Source: Platycnemis pennipes
Taxonomy: Eukaryota; Arthropoda; Insecta; Odonata; Platycnemididae
Assembly (NCBI GenBank): GCA_933228895.1
Contig: OW121854.1
Span: 13,953,131 to 14,017,130, forward strand
Reading direction: 5' to 3'
Length of the DNA: 64,000 bases
Below are positions 21,091 to 31,768 of this stretch, in pieces; position 1 is the stretch's first letter; each line of letters starts with the position of its first letter. Below the pieces are notes generated by a model. The model did no database searches, was not told the DNA's origin, and was given only the letters and a program-made list of their open reading frames with translations. Position numbers and translations under genes: made by a program.

Positions 21091-21990
21091 CGCGGAACAG
21101 GATTGAAACCACAGAAGTACGAAGGTCTAGAAGTACAATGAAACATTTTCGTCATCAACAAATAATTTTTTTCTTCGCAGGCGTTCAACTATAACGGGGT
21201 TTGGTTGAAGAGGACAGGTGCCAATACCAAAAGGTTTGACCACCGGTCAAGCGAAGAAATTCCTCTAGACACGTTTCCTTTGGTTGCGCTAGCTTGGCAC
21301 TTAACAGTCTCCTCGGGAGTGACGATTCTCTACCGCTGGAGGACTTGTTTTCCTCCAGGATAGTTGCGCAATCTCGCAAAAGTGGGAGGTCCTGTTGGGC
21401 AGTGGATTTTCGCATACGTCCTCAAGTTGGCGGGCCATGGGCTGCCAAAAAGAAAAGGGAAAACGAAAAAGAAAAGCTTCTTGCTTATTCTACTTGTGTA
21501 CGGATTTCTGTGTCCTCGCCAAACGCCTTATCTCCGGGTGAGTTTTCCCTTTTCGTTCCCGGAATTAGCAACCGTCGTCGTGTCGAGACGGAATGAAATC
21601 GCGCACGCAACCATCGTGCTCATGCTCGGTGAAACTCGAATAATTGCGCAGAGCGGATGGCTTTTATTGGTCATCTCGCTCGACCCCAACGAAATATCGA
21701 ACTCTCACATCATCTCATACTTGGCCCAATTCGTGGGTCGAATTCGAAAATTTCTGGGAGCGGCAGTAAGCAAGCGGCCTTCGAGTGCCATGAATATAAT
21801 TTGGTAGTCGAACAGTACGGGTTAGGTCCATACGGATCACTCGTACTGAGCTTTAGCTCTTCTATTCCAAATTTCACGACTGCTACCTTACGTATGCTAT
21901 CACTCCCTTCAGAATAACATTCCTTCTAATTCTTTTCATTCCCAGCCTTCTTTCCTACGCAAAGGTCGCAGGGTTACATCCCGCTGGTGG
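21091..21990. other. no recognised gene
   Basis: A GC-richer patch (21180-21830) holds overlapping frames up to 147 codons (21364-21807 forward). No conserved domain is visible and the frames on both strands overlap, which argues for chance. Could be checked for an unrecognised host exon. Confidence 0.35.
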
Positions 21991-21994
21991 CATT

Positions 21995-22215
21995 TATCTT
22001 CTTGGAATTATATACTCTGCCCGATCATCCAATATGTATGCATATTCCTATCACCGTCTTTATGATTTTAATTGAGAATTGAATAAGAAAAAAAACGTTA
22101 GTTGCAATGAGATACATAATTATATCTTCAGAAAATCATCTACAATTACAAAATACAAAGCAGAACAATGTTATGTATAAAATTAATATAATAAAAACAG
22201 TTTAAAGGCACCTAC
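21995..22215 (+). repeat. dispersed repeat I, copy 1
   Basis: It matches 24690-24925 in the same orientation: ATATGTATGCATATTCCTATCACCGTCTTTATGA, CGTTAGTTGCAATGAGATAC, AGAAAATCATCTACAATTAC, AAATACAAAGCAGAACAATG and AAAATTAATATAATAAAAAC. No ends or coding potential were found. It could be the terminal part of an unclassified element. Confidence 0.7.
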
Positions 22216-22217
22216 TT

Positions 22218-22330
22218 GTCTACATGTACGCAGTACCCTGCAGTTCACCTCGACGGTGTGCGGCAGGGAGTGAAGATTGCCAAACCTCCACTATGGACGT
22301 GCAACTAGGCATATATATCGTGGTTATCTT
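22218..22330 (-). mobile_element. LINE-B 3' end fragment
   Basis: TCTACATGTACGCAGTACCCTGCAGTTCACCTCGACGGTGTGCGGCAGGGAGTGAAGAT is a diverged LINE-B tail and hairpin in reverse orientation, followed by a short 3' UTR remnant. Confidence 0.7.
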
Positions 22331-22399
22331 AGGATTAAATTAAGTTAGAAAGTGCGATACAAAGTATACAATTGGATCATCTCGAAACCTAGTTCTCCC

Positions 22400-22455
22400 A
22401 CTCCCACTGCAAGCCACCATAAAGGTGTGTGGCAGGGAGTGAATTTACTCCAGCA
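22400..22455 (-). mobile_element. LINE-A hairpin fragment
   Basis: CACTGCAAGCCACCATAAAGGTGTGTGGCAGGGAGTGAATTTACTCC is a reverse LINE-A terminal hairpin with almost nothing else attached. Confidence 0.65.
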
Positions 22456-23044
22456 ACGTCTATTGCCCGAGATTCTCCGCCAAATCAGTAAACTTTTAAT
22501 TTATCTTTCTATTCTTTTCTAATGCACTTTCTCTGTCCTCCTCCAAATCCATATTTTAAAACCCGCCTACCTAAAATCACTTCTCTTCAGAATCCAGAAC
22601 TTGTAACCGTTACGCTACACTCCATATCAAGTTCTTTACACAACTTTTCTAAATATCAAAATATGCTGGGCAAAAACGCGCAGCCTGAGATATCCATAAA
22701 ACTGATTACAACAATATCATACATTTAAAATCTCCCCTAAATTTATTCCTCAGTTTGTACCAAATGAAGACACATACCTGGAGGGGCTAAAGATCATACA
22801 ACAGTCAGACTCACATATAGAAATCATAACATATATATATGGCCACAATGTATTTTTTCGTGAAGTTTTATATCAGTAATTTCGCAATATTCATTTTAAA
22901 TGGTACATATACTGTTTCAAGAAGCTTCAAGGCTAGATACTAGATAAAACTTTCTAAAAATCCGAGACAAACATTACCACCTCATACAATACATATTTTT
23001 ACCGTCGGGAGCCGCATGAAAGAGAACACAGAGCCACATGTTCA
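22456..23044. other. no recognised feature
   Basis: AT-rich, with one 68-codon frame (22522-22728) of no recognised identity. Confidence 0.45.
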
Positions 23045-23735
23045 TTCATCTACATATGCACAATACCCTGCAAGCCACCGCGAGGGTGTGTGGCAGAGGG
23101 TGAAGATCACCAAGCATGCACTACCGACATGCAGACAAACAACTATAGCGTCTCATGCAACTAGATTGTTAGTATCTAGAGTATTTAAGGGATTAATACA
23201 AGCATCATGCACTTCAGACTACTCTAAAATATTTCCCCTACCTATCCGTTTGCTATGATGCCTATTCTGTTCTCTTATAGTACGGTTGGAAAATGCCATT
23301 TTGAATCTATCAGTACGACAATCTCTCTAATTTTATTTATCTGGTCGAATACGCTGGTGTTTTTAATATATGTCTAACATATTCAGTAAAGCTATCTGAT
23401 TTTAATTTCTGTAAGAGATTTAATCTTTACTTTAACCAACGCTCTGTAAATGATTCCCACCTTAACTCTTGTATTAATTTTGAAACACTACTCAACCTAT
23501 CGTAACACCTTTTAACGAACCTAGCTGCTCTACGCTGCACTCTGTCTAGTTCTCTGATCAAACCTAACTCATTCGGATCCCATACACTGGCTGCATACTC
23601 AAGGTGGGGCTTAACTAGAGAAAAGAAACATCGCTCTTTTGTCTTCTCATCACATTTCCCAAGTACTCTTTTTATAAATCCTAGCTTTCTCCTCGCTCGG
23701 CCGCATATTTCCCGGAATTCATTAGGAGTGAGTTA
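23045..23735 (-). mobile_element. LINE-B copy, 5' truncated
   Basis: Reading the reverse strand from 23735: REICGRARRKLGFIKRVLGKC, then SLVKPHLEYAASVWDPNELGLIRELDRVQRRAARFVKR.YDR. It continues through KIKSDSFTEYVRHILKTP to the 3' UTR and the tail at 23045. A few frameshifts and stops make it a pseudogene. It has the longest contiguous LINE-B coding similarity in the window. Confidence 0.9.
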
Positions 23736-24075
23736 GCCATCCTTGACACACACGAATATATTGGTCAATTTTTACAGTTGATAACAGTGAACACTCCTTA
23801 GTTAACTCACATTTCATTCTAAAGACCTGATGGTTAAAACCCATTGTTCTATGAATGAATCAAAAATCATAATACCTATTATAAGTATAGTTTATTCGAG
23901 TATTCAGTTTATACCTATTTTAATCACCTAGGATTCTAATTCAATGATAGGACCTTGAAAATATCCTTAATCGACAATGTTTTCCACAACATTGTTCAAC
24001 TTAAAATAGGTGTATGAATGAAAAAGTGATAAAATCACGCTATGAATGGAAAATCGTGAAGAAAATATTCCACGC

Positions 24076-24265
24076 GGCACCAATCAAAAAACATTTTTTT
24101 CAAATAGATATTCTGATGCATTACCATCCGCCTAATGCTACCAGTAGCATTAGGCGGATGAACCTTTTGCGGCACCAATCAAAAAACATTTTTTTCAAAT
24201 AGATATTCTGATGCATTACCATCCGCCTAATGCTACCAGTAGCATTAGGCGGATGAACCTTTTGC
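24076..24265. repeat. 95-bp tandem duplication carrying perfect palindromes
   Basis: Two adjacent copies of a 95-base unit (24076-24170 and 24171-24265) appear identical. Each contains a 36-base palindrome with 17-base perfect arms CATCCGCCTAATGCTAC and a 2-base loop (24125-24160 and 24220-24255). No coding function is apparent. An adjacent 111-codon frame (24304-24639) is unrecognised. Confidence 0.85.
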
Positions 24266-24689
24266 GTACTAAATGATATAACACGCGTACGTACACGGAA
24301 GAGGTGATGTACGGTGCTCGAACGCGTCTCGATTTTACAACAGTAGAGTACACGGTCACGCAACTACATCTGCTCTACACGTCCGAGCAAAATGCCGCCA
24401 CGACAAGCGCTCCAGATCTAGTGCGTACAGTGCTCCTTACCTGGGTCGTAATTGCGCTCACGAGGCTGCTAAAAGGAGTCGCGCATATAGGGAGAAAAAG
24501 TGTGGGAAAACCAGAACACGCGTTCTACATGAAGACGGGAGTTTTTTTTTCTCAAACTCTAATAAGGGAAGTGAAAGAAGCGTACGAGAAAATAACCGTG
24601 AGAAAAGAAATAGAGAAGCAAGCGGGAAGGAGACAATAGTAATAATAATATTAAAACGCCTTTATTGTGGTTAGATTTTGGCAATTACT
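24266..24689. other. unassigned open frame region
   Basis: The forward frame 24304-24639 (111 codons) starts with ATG ATG and has a central hydrophobic stretch (LVRTVLLTWVVIALTRLLKG) and a Lys/Glu-rich end. I recognise no family. It could be a small membrane protein, an exon or chance. Confidence 0.3.
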
Positions 24690-24925
24690 GTTCCCCTTCA
24701 GCTATCTAAATCCTCATCAAATATGTGTACATATTCTCATCACCATCTTTATGACGTTAAGAAAATTTAATAGAAATAATTAATTAAAAAAGGAAAAAAA
24801 ACATTAGTTGAAATGAAGTACAGAATTAAGTCCACAGAAAATCATGTACAATAGTAAAATACAAAGCAGAACAATACTATGCATAAAATTAATACAATAA
24901 AAACGTGTTACAAGGTACGTTATTG
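24690..24925 (+). repeat. dispersed repeat I, copy 2
   Basis: Second copy of the repeat at 21995-22215, with the ordered blocks AATATGTGTACATATTCTCATCACCATCTTTATGA, CATTAGTTGAAATGAAGTAC, AATACAAAGCAGAACAATAC and AAAATTAATACAATAAAAAC. Confidence 0.7.
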
Positions 24926-25149
24926 TCTAAATATATTAGGCTTTTTACACATATATACTCGATGAAAAACATCCTGAAGGATAACACCCTCACAAGGAGG
25001 AGGGTTTGAAAAAAGTACGAAAGCCTTCTGATAGTATAGCTAGTGTTTTACCAGTTGGAGAATTAGGTTTTTAAATATCCTAAATTCCTACAATTATTTC
25101 ACACCTACTAACCCAACATTTTTATAGCTATTCTTGAGACAAATATCAC

Positions 25150-25230
25150 ACCCATACCCTAAACGAGATTCGGACCCAGAATCACACAAACCGTAGCATT
25201 AAGTACTATCCCGACCACAATTGGACGACT
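25150..25230 (-). mobile_element. possible tRNA-like SINE remnant
   Basis: The reverse strand contains GTGGTCGGGATAGTACTTAA (A-box-like) followed about 30 bases later by GGGTCCGAATCTCG (B-box-like). No body or tail was identified. Confidence 0.35.
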
Positions 25231-25509
25231 ACCAGCAGGTATTTCAATGCCAGATTGTAGTGGCAGAGGTTAAAAATGAGCGAGAGTAAAAACGAGCAAG
25301 TAAGTAAAAGCTGAGAGAAAAAAATAAAACCTATGAGACATTAATATATCCCAACAATGTTGTGACAAGGAAAAATGAGAATCACTTAGTTACTATGTAG
25401 ACACTAACCATCTAGGCGCACGTGACTCTTATATCTAACATATTTCTACGTAGTGGTATCAACGTAGCTCTTCGTTGCAGGTCAGTAGTGCATTCAAGGG
25501 GGGTTTCAA

Positions 25510-25765
25510 GGGGGATTACCGCTATTCATATCCCTAATTGTACGAGGAAAAAGGGACATCTTGAATCTGTCAGTTCGGCAATCAATTTCTCTAATTTTGT
25601 AATCATGGTCCAGTCTACCATAGTAAGTTGGAGTTCGCAAAATATTTTTAACATCATCACTGTAAATATTATCATGGAATTTATTTAAGTCTAAACTTCA
25701 ACCTGCGATCTGACAATGATTCCCATTTTAATTCATTTGATAGACAGGTTACGGTTAACTTAGAG
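25510..25765 (-). mobile_element. LINE-A fragment, coding part only
   Basis: The reverse strand reads ELKWESLSDRRLKFRLK (start about 25735), then FS.DVKNILRTP.YYGRLDHDYKIREIDCRTDRFKM, to IRDMNSG near 25515. It lacks the 3' UTR, so it is truncated at both ends. Confidence 0.85.
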
Positions 25766-26859
25766 CATGTTCTAATTTCTTGTACAGGAAATTGTGCAAA
25801 GACCTCGTACACAATACAATTTGCGCATTGAAAAATAAGTTGTACAAGAATTTTACCGTGTGCAACGCCAATGAACTTAGCTGATACTAAATTAGTTTGC
25901 GGCCGTAGTGGCGCGAAAACAAAAGTGGCCCAGGAGAGACGATATACGATGTAACCTCGATCGTACGCGTCTTCCAGGAAACCAAGCGAGGAAGTAAAAG
26001 AAAATACATGCGGAGGAAATTTACCAGGAGGGGGGATGGGAATTTCGAGGAAAACGGATGCATTATAAGGGAGGAAAAAATCGTGCCCGTGAATGTGTGC
26101 CGTGAGCCGGAAAGGAAATTCACGCCGGCCTTTCGGCAATTAATAGTGGATAATTACGAAGATGGACGGGTGGTGAGGGAAGGGATGGATTCGGAGGGTG
26201 GGGAGAATGTTTGAGGTGCGTGACTGTCGCTCCCAGCGCCATTTAGGCTCCTAGCGGGCCCCTCCGGATCCTTCGTGACAGCGACGTGACTGCTCTCGGG
26301 TCGCCAACGGAACTCCTTTAACTTCCAAGTCACGGAGTACTGGGTGGGGGTGAAGGGGGGTGGAATTCGCAGCGTCCCGAAAAAGGTTGGTAATATTGGG
26401 GAGGGGGGTTGGGAGGGGGGGGGGGGGGGTACATGTTGGAGGGAGGAGCTCAGCGCGTCTTCCTTGCGCGCCGAGCCATCTTTCTTTGCCCCTCTCGAGA
26501 CATTCATTGGCTGTCGAAAAATCGCGTGCGTCCATCCTTGGTGGAATTATTCATGGGACGAGTGTGTACGGGCAGCGCATAGAGCATGGACATCCCCAAG
26601 ACACAATCTATTTTTTTTTCCTCACAGAATATAAAAAAACACGGTCAAATACGTTTTCCCCATTGCGACATCAAAGTGAGCTGCCACCAACAGCTTGAGC
26701 TGTGGCCACGAAGGAGCTCATTCGAATTCAAATTAACTTTTTTCGATCACTGGCGTTCCAGTAGGATTTCGTGGACTGCCTCTACTCTTTTCCGGCACTT
26801 TTTATCCTTTCCTTTCCCGATCAGTTTTCCTCTATATTTCGGAATTCCTCCGACCTGCC
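25766..26859. other. GC-rich patch with G-run, no recognised gene
   Basis: Bases about 25880-26600 are GC-richer than the surroundings and carry overlapping frames on both strands (up to 152 codons, 25681-26139 reverse, the last part of which is LINE-A). A run of G-tracts lies at 26396-26431. It could be a CpG-rich regulatory region, but nothing proves that. Confidence 0.35.
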
Positions 26860-27090
26860 TTCATTCCATCGAGAAATCCCAATCCTCTACCTCCTCCTTC
26901 GTCTGTATAATACCCCCTATAATAAAACATCGCCTTTAATTACTTGTCCCATCCATCTTATTTTACCTCATAATTTCTTCAATCAAATTTTACTCCTTCC
27001 TACCATTAATGGTCAGCAGCTTCTCTTTCATTTCTATTCCTATCCATCTTACATTTTCCATTACTTACCATCTTATGTGTCTTTAAACTC
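26860..27090 (-). mobile_element. possible degenerate RTE-like LINE remnant
   Basis: Short reverse-strand pieces in different frames resemble the RTE C-terminal pattern: KMDRNRNER, LIEEIMR..KMDG, and RWMGQVIKGDVLL. There are many stops. Weak evidence, so this is only a possibility. Confidence 0.3.
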
Positions 27091-27179
27091 TTTTCTTTAA
27101 TTGCAGAAAACCAAATCAATTTTGGGGAGAGAGGAGAATCACAAAGTCATATAATTCACGATGAAACGGGCCCGGGCAT

Positions 27180-27488
27180 TTACATCTACATCTAAATCTA
27201 CGTAATACCCTGCAAGCCACCACAAAGGTGTGTGGCAGGGGGTGATTTCTCACCAAACATGCACTACACATCATGCATAAAAAAGGAATAGTATTAATTC
27301 ACTAGTAAGAATTTCACTATTTAAAGATGATAGAAATCGCAAAGCAAACATGCAAAAACATTCTGTTGGTAGGGTTAGCTTAAAGTACTCATACCAACAT
27401 GCAGCTACTACCAATTCTATCCATTGCTACTCTCCGATTGGACATATTTACCCTTATTCGTATCTCTAATTGTACGAGGGAAAAATTT
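27180..27488 (-). mobile_element. LINE-A 3' UTR copy
   Basis: A complete LINE-A 3' end in reverse orientation: ACATCTACATCTAAATCTACGTAATACCCTG tail, hairpin (CAAGCCACCACAAAGGTGTGTGGCAGGG), UTR, and the last codons (FPRTIRDTNKGKYVQ) to about 27486. Confidence 0.88.
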
Positions 27489-27927
27489 ACGAGTGTGACA
27501 GGGATCTCAGTAACCTACCTGGCAAATACGAACCTCGCAAATATGTCATTTCTGTCACATTCACTGTTGATAATACAATTCACCACTGATCTAAAGATCT
27601 TAGTTTATATGTCCCCCACCCATCCAACTTCTTTATGCAAGTAATAAAATATGGGTCTCCTAAATGATATGTTAAAAGCTAAAAACTGCTAGTGGAATTA
27701 ATTACAGTATCGACTTTTCCCTGGTGTCATGACGACAGCAACGCGATGCAACCTAAAAAATAATAACGGCCTCAGCTCCCAATTAGGATTCCTCTCAAGT
27801 TTCTTTAAATCCTGGAGAAAAAAGTTCACGTTTCCACTTAATCAAACCTTGCATTAATTTCGGGGCAAATCTTCATGAGGCTTCGAAATTGTATATTTTT
27901 CTACCGTTAACACTCCTACTACGAGAC
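27489..27927. other. no recognised feature
   Basis: AT-rich sequence between two LINE-A copies. I see nothing in it. Confidence 0.45.
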
Positions 27928-28337
27928 ACATTAGCCACTGTTTTCCTAATTAGGCCTCATTTGGAATACGCTGCCAAAAAGTACATGGGATCGTTACGAA
28001 ATAGGCGTAATTAACTAACTGGAGCGGGTACAGCGAATGTTGGCAACAACTGTAAAGGTATGATAACTATATTAGCGCAGCCAGTCCATTAGATGAACTA
28101 AAATGGGAATCATTTTCACACCGTAGGTTGAAATTTAGATAATATTTTAACTAAATTTCAACGCAATATTTTCACGGACGACGTTAAAAATATTTAGGGA
28201 ACGCCAACTTACTATGGTAGACAGGACCATAAACACAAAATTAAAGAAAATGATTATCGTACCGACATATTCAAAAAGTCATTCTTTCCTCGCATGTAAA
28301 ATTAGGGATATGAATAGTGTAAATATATCCAATAGTA
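27928..28337 (+). mobile_element. LINE-A copy, part 1 (split by mariner insertion)
   Basis: Coding remnants FLIRPHLEYAAK, LERVQRMLAT and ISAASPLDELKWESFSHRRLKFR, then FTDDVKNI, YYGRQDHKHKIKENDYRTDIFKKSFFPR. It is interrupted at TA 28336-28337 by a mariner-like element and resumes at 28934. Confidence 0.85.
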
Positions 28338-28933
28338 CAGGGTGATTCAAAAAGAATACCACAACTTCGAAAATCTGTATTTAATCTAAGAAACATGAGG
28401 GAACCTTGGGTAATTAATCAATGTGAAGAGTACTTACAAAGTTTTTTTTTAAGTTGTTACATCAACTCGATACTTCTACTCGATTTGAAGGAAAGGTACC
28501 CTCAGCAATGGATCGCCGCCAGGCAACTCGTGACAGAGCACTTCATCACTGGCCTCCAAGAAGCCCTGACCTCACCCCCTGTGATTTTTTTCTATGGGGG
28601 TACGTTAAAGACATGGTGTTTCGACCACCTCTACCAGCTAACATCAAGGAACTAAAAGAATGAATAACCTCAGCTATCCATACTGTTACGCCGGAGATGC
28701 TACAGAGAGTGTGGAACGAGTTCGAGTATCGAGTTGATGTAACTCGAGTGTCTGGAGGGGGTCATATTGAACATCTATGAACTTGTTTTCTGCTGAAAAA
28801 AAAACTTTGTTAGTACAACTTAAAAAAAACTTTGTAAGTACTCTTCACATTGATTAACTACCCAAGGTTCCATCATGTTTCTTTGATTAAATACAGATTT
28901 TCGAAGTTGTGGTATTCTTTTTGAATCACCCTG
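28338..28933 (+). mobile_element. mariner-like element, deletion derivative
   Basis: The 596-bp element has terminal inverted repeats of about 115 bases starting CAGGGTGATTCAAAAAGAAT, nearly identical at both ends. It is flanked by the TA duplications 28336-28337 and 28934-28935 expected for IS630/Tc1/mariner transposons. The interior keeps only the C-terminal part of a transposase. It was inserted into a LINE-A 3' region and is therefore younger than that copy. Confidence 0.92.
28454..28780 (+). pseudogene. transposase remnant of mariner-like element
   Basis: The frame contains WPPRSPDLTPCDFFLWGYVKD, the conserved stretch around the third catalytic acidic residue of Tc1/mariner-type DDE transposases, followed by PPLPANIKELKE. 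An in-frame TGA at 28661-28663 interrupts it. The same frame then continues through TPEMLQRVWNEFEYRVDV to GGGHIEHL and ends at 28780. A frameshift also separates it from an upstream RYPQQWIAAR piece in another frame. The N-terminal DNA-binding domain and the first two catalytic residues are absent, so the protein cannot be functional. The start given is the first ATG of the frame and is arbitrary. Confidence 0.88.
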
Positions 28934-29178
28934 TATTAATACAGGAGTATCAATAGATAACATAGGCAGTATCATGTTGGCATAAGGACTTTAAGTTAAC
29001 CCAACTAACAAAATGTTTTTGCATTCTAGCTTTGCCATTTTTAACTTTGTTTAAATTGTTAAGTTTAGGCTAGAATATAATTGTTAATCATTTTTATGCA
29101 TGATATGTAATGCATGTTTGATGTGAATTCACCGCCTGACACACATGTACGGTGGGTTGCAGGGTAATATGTTGATAA
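28934..29178 (+). mobile_element. LINE-A copy, part 2 (3' UTR)
   Basis: It continues the copy at 27928: GAGTATCAATAGATAACATAGGCAGT, AACAAAATGTTTTTGCA, then TTCACCGCCTGACACACATGTACGGTGGGTTGCAGGGTAATATGTTGATAA. Confidence 0.85.
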
Positions 29179-29339
29179 CGTAAATAAATTCACTTTGTAA
29201 CATTCCACATATTTATTAAAACCGACCCTGGTTTCGACTTACGCAGTCATCATCAAGGTCATGATAATGAGTGTGTAAGTCGAAAGGTATGTTTTAATAA
29301 ATACGTGGACTTTTACGAAGTGAATTTATTTACGCTATC
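29173..29339. repeat. inverted-repeat (foldback) element
   Basis: The left arm GATAACGTAAATAAATTCACTTTG...TTTCGACTTA (about 29174-29242) is complementary to the right arm TAAGTCGAAAGGTATG...AAGTGAATTTATTTACGCTATC (about 29276-29339). The loop is about 30 bases. It abuts the LINE-A 3' terminus. It may be a MITE; its duplication cannot be defined. Confidence 0.7.
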
Positions 29340-30365
29340 CACATGTGGTTCCAAGAAGTCAATCCTAGCAATTTGTTATACATTATGCAGATGTTTACGA
29401 GAATGCGAGGGTAAATTAAATGGCCTCATTAATGCGTTTCAGAAAAGTGCGCTAGTGAGGCATCCCGACTTCAGCAAGCAAGGACAGTTTTTTTAGCCTT
29501 CGGTCGCAATCTCTAGCTTCCAGAGCGCAGTCAGTCAATTCGCCATTTCTGCGGCTTCCTTGACTCGCGGTGTGACAGGCATCGTCGCCCGGCTTCGTCA
29601 CTCCGCCTCCGCGATTTCAAGACACAACAGCGAGACAGAAATGAGTTAATACCGGGCTTTGTAGCCTGAGTCGGTCGCATTCGGCGACCGACGAAATAAA
29701 CCAGTCCCAAGGGAAATTCGCCACGCAGCAATTAGCTCAAGGACGGAATTGGTTCGAGGGCGCGAACGTTGCTCGGGCGACTGCCCACATTTCACAGTGC
29801 CGACTGAAAACTCGTCTTCTTCGTCTTTTGCAACCCCCGAGTTTAAATGTTAACTCGGGCGAGTCCTTCAAGGGTCCGGCGTCCGTGGAGCAAATTGGAA
29901 CGCAGATACCATTTATTTATTTTTAGCGAATCATGGGATGGAACTGACATCAAAAAAGAAAGCATAACAAAACCCCATGGCCACGATTGATTGACATTAG
30001 GGACTGAAATTGTGAAATATCGGCACTGCTGGGAATGGATTCGGTCATTTCCAACAGTAAATTTCCAACTCTTAGATATTAACACTCCAACTACATCTAA
30101 CTTTGGAGAAAACTTTAATAACCATGCATAAAACGGGATTCGATTCCGCGATATTTGGGATCCATCACCGGCAGTTTAATTTTAATCCACGGTTGTAGCC
30201 CTGTACCTTGGCTTAAGATGCTCCAGATTAGCAGTAGAAATAGATTTTGAGGACCTTTAAATGGTTAGGTTATTCAGTAGCATCTAAGCTAAACTTAATT
30301 CTCAGACGAATACAACCGGTAGGTCACTCATCTCTCAACAGTGACTTGAAAGGCTCCTATTCATA
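29340..30365. other. no recognised gene
   Basis: A GC-richer patch at 29500-29880 has short frames on both strands; the rest is AT-rich. No transposon ends or domains were recognised. Confidence 0.4.
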
Positions 30366-31768
30366 CAGGGTGGCTACTGAGACTTAATTTTTAAATTCCC
30401 TGACTATTCCCTGACTTTTCCCTGACGGACTCAAAAATTTCCCTGACCGATCGCCAAAAGGGCACCTATTATCGGAATATTTTATTTCTGCTGAATTAAA
30501 TTTCCGTCAAAACTCAGAAAATGTTAAAAGCTGAAATCAATACATTAAAAGCCACAAGTAGGTATACCCTAATCAACAAGTATATTAAGCCTTCATAAGT
30601 TAAACCCTCATGCAAACTATACGCACTTTTCATACACATCCCGCGGCCGTGTATCGTATTTCCGTGGCCGTATATGTTTCCTTCGGTAAAATTACAATGA
30701 CGATGTCTAATCCTTTAAGAATGAAGTAGCGTGTCGTGGTAGTTCTAGGAAGTTGAGGATTACTGATAAGGCATCGAAGAGAAAGTTAATGGCCGATTTA
30801 CTGGCGGACTCCGGTACAAGTATCACTAAGGAGCGCAAAAATACAAACAAATTCCATTTTGTTGGACTGGATCAAACTCGGATGGCACGAGTGACATTCA
30901 GAAGCGAATAACAAATTGATTAACGTGGTCATAACCCCTAGATTGTAAGAGGGAACCAATAATGTACAAATATTTGTATGAACAAATAAAACGTGATCGC
31001 GCCACTACGAACGAGGCAATCAGCAACGGCAGCATCGTATTCAGGAATATCGTATTTGAGGTGGTTTGTGACATGACTAAATTGCTTCGAGAGGGAGCTA
31101 AGGGGACCATTCAATAATTACGTCGAGCGTGAAAGGTGGGGACGGGAGGATGACTCTTCTTACTGTCTCACGTATGGGAATCGAAGATGATCTTACATAA
31201 GACTTTGTTTACACGTGTGATCGTAATTGTATTACCGTTTTGATAATCATCGTCTCGTATTTTTAGAACTGCAAGCACGTTTATACTACAAGCTAGTGTG
31301 CTGCAACTACCTCATGACCCGAGTCTCTGAAGTTAAAAAAAATGCGATGTAAAATCTTCCGAACAACATAGCCTCGCATTCCTTGATATGAGCGGAATAC
31401 ATGGTGATCATGAATTATAATGCTAATAGGCAAATATCGCATTAAGGATATACAAAAGAGATACATCGTACGACTGATTCACAGCTAAATAACTAAGATT
31501 CACAACTGAATGTTCAACGAATTGACGGGGCTTATTCTATGCACTTTGGCGAAGGACACTCGTTTTAGTTGGTGAAATGTTTTGGTGAAATAAAGAGCGG
31601 GACAGACTGCCCGATAAATGTAATGGTAGAAGAATAACGAGCATGTCCTATCCCAGTTTCTCCGTGACTGTTACGAGAATTCCCTGACTATTCCCTGACT
31701 TTTCCAGATTTCCGAAATTCCCTGACAATTCCAGGTTTTCCCGGTTTTCCCTGACGATCGCCACCCTG
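30366..31768. mobile_element. non-autonomous DNA element with CAGGGTGGC ends
   Basis: It begins CAGGGTGGC (30366) and ends GCCACCCTG (31768), a 9-base terminal inverted repeat of the kind found in hAT-type elements. Inside both ends lies the same direct-orientation motif ATTCCCTGACTATTCCCTGA (about 30394 and 31679). The interior has no transposase. The flanking 8 bases do not match (TATTCATA and AACTACCT), so it may be rearranged or two ends of different copies. Confidence 0.65.

Noticed and set aside
21364..21807. 147-codon forward frame as a host gene
   Set aside because: Several frames on both strands are open in this GC-richer patch and none shows a domain or codon pattern that I can defend.
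24125..24160. Helitron 3' end hairpin
   Set aside because: The palindrome is longer than usual and no CTRR terminus follows at the expected distance on either strand.
24076..24265. CRISPR-like array
   Set aside because: Only two units, contiguous with no variable spacers, in a eukaryotic context.
25681..26139. 152-codon reverse frame as a gene
   Set aside because: Its C-terminal residues (ELKWESLSDRRLKFRLK) are the LINE-A RT; the rest is unrecognised upstream sequence read through.
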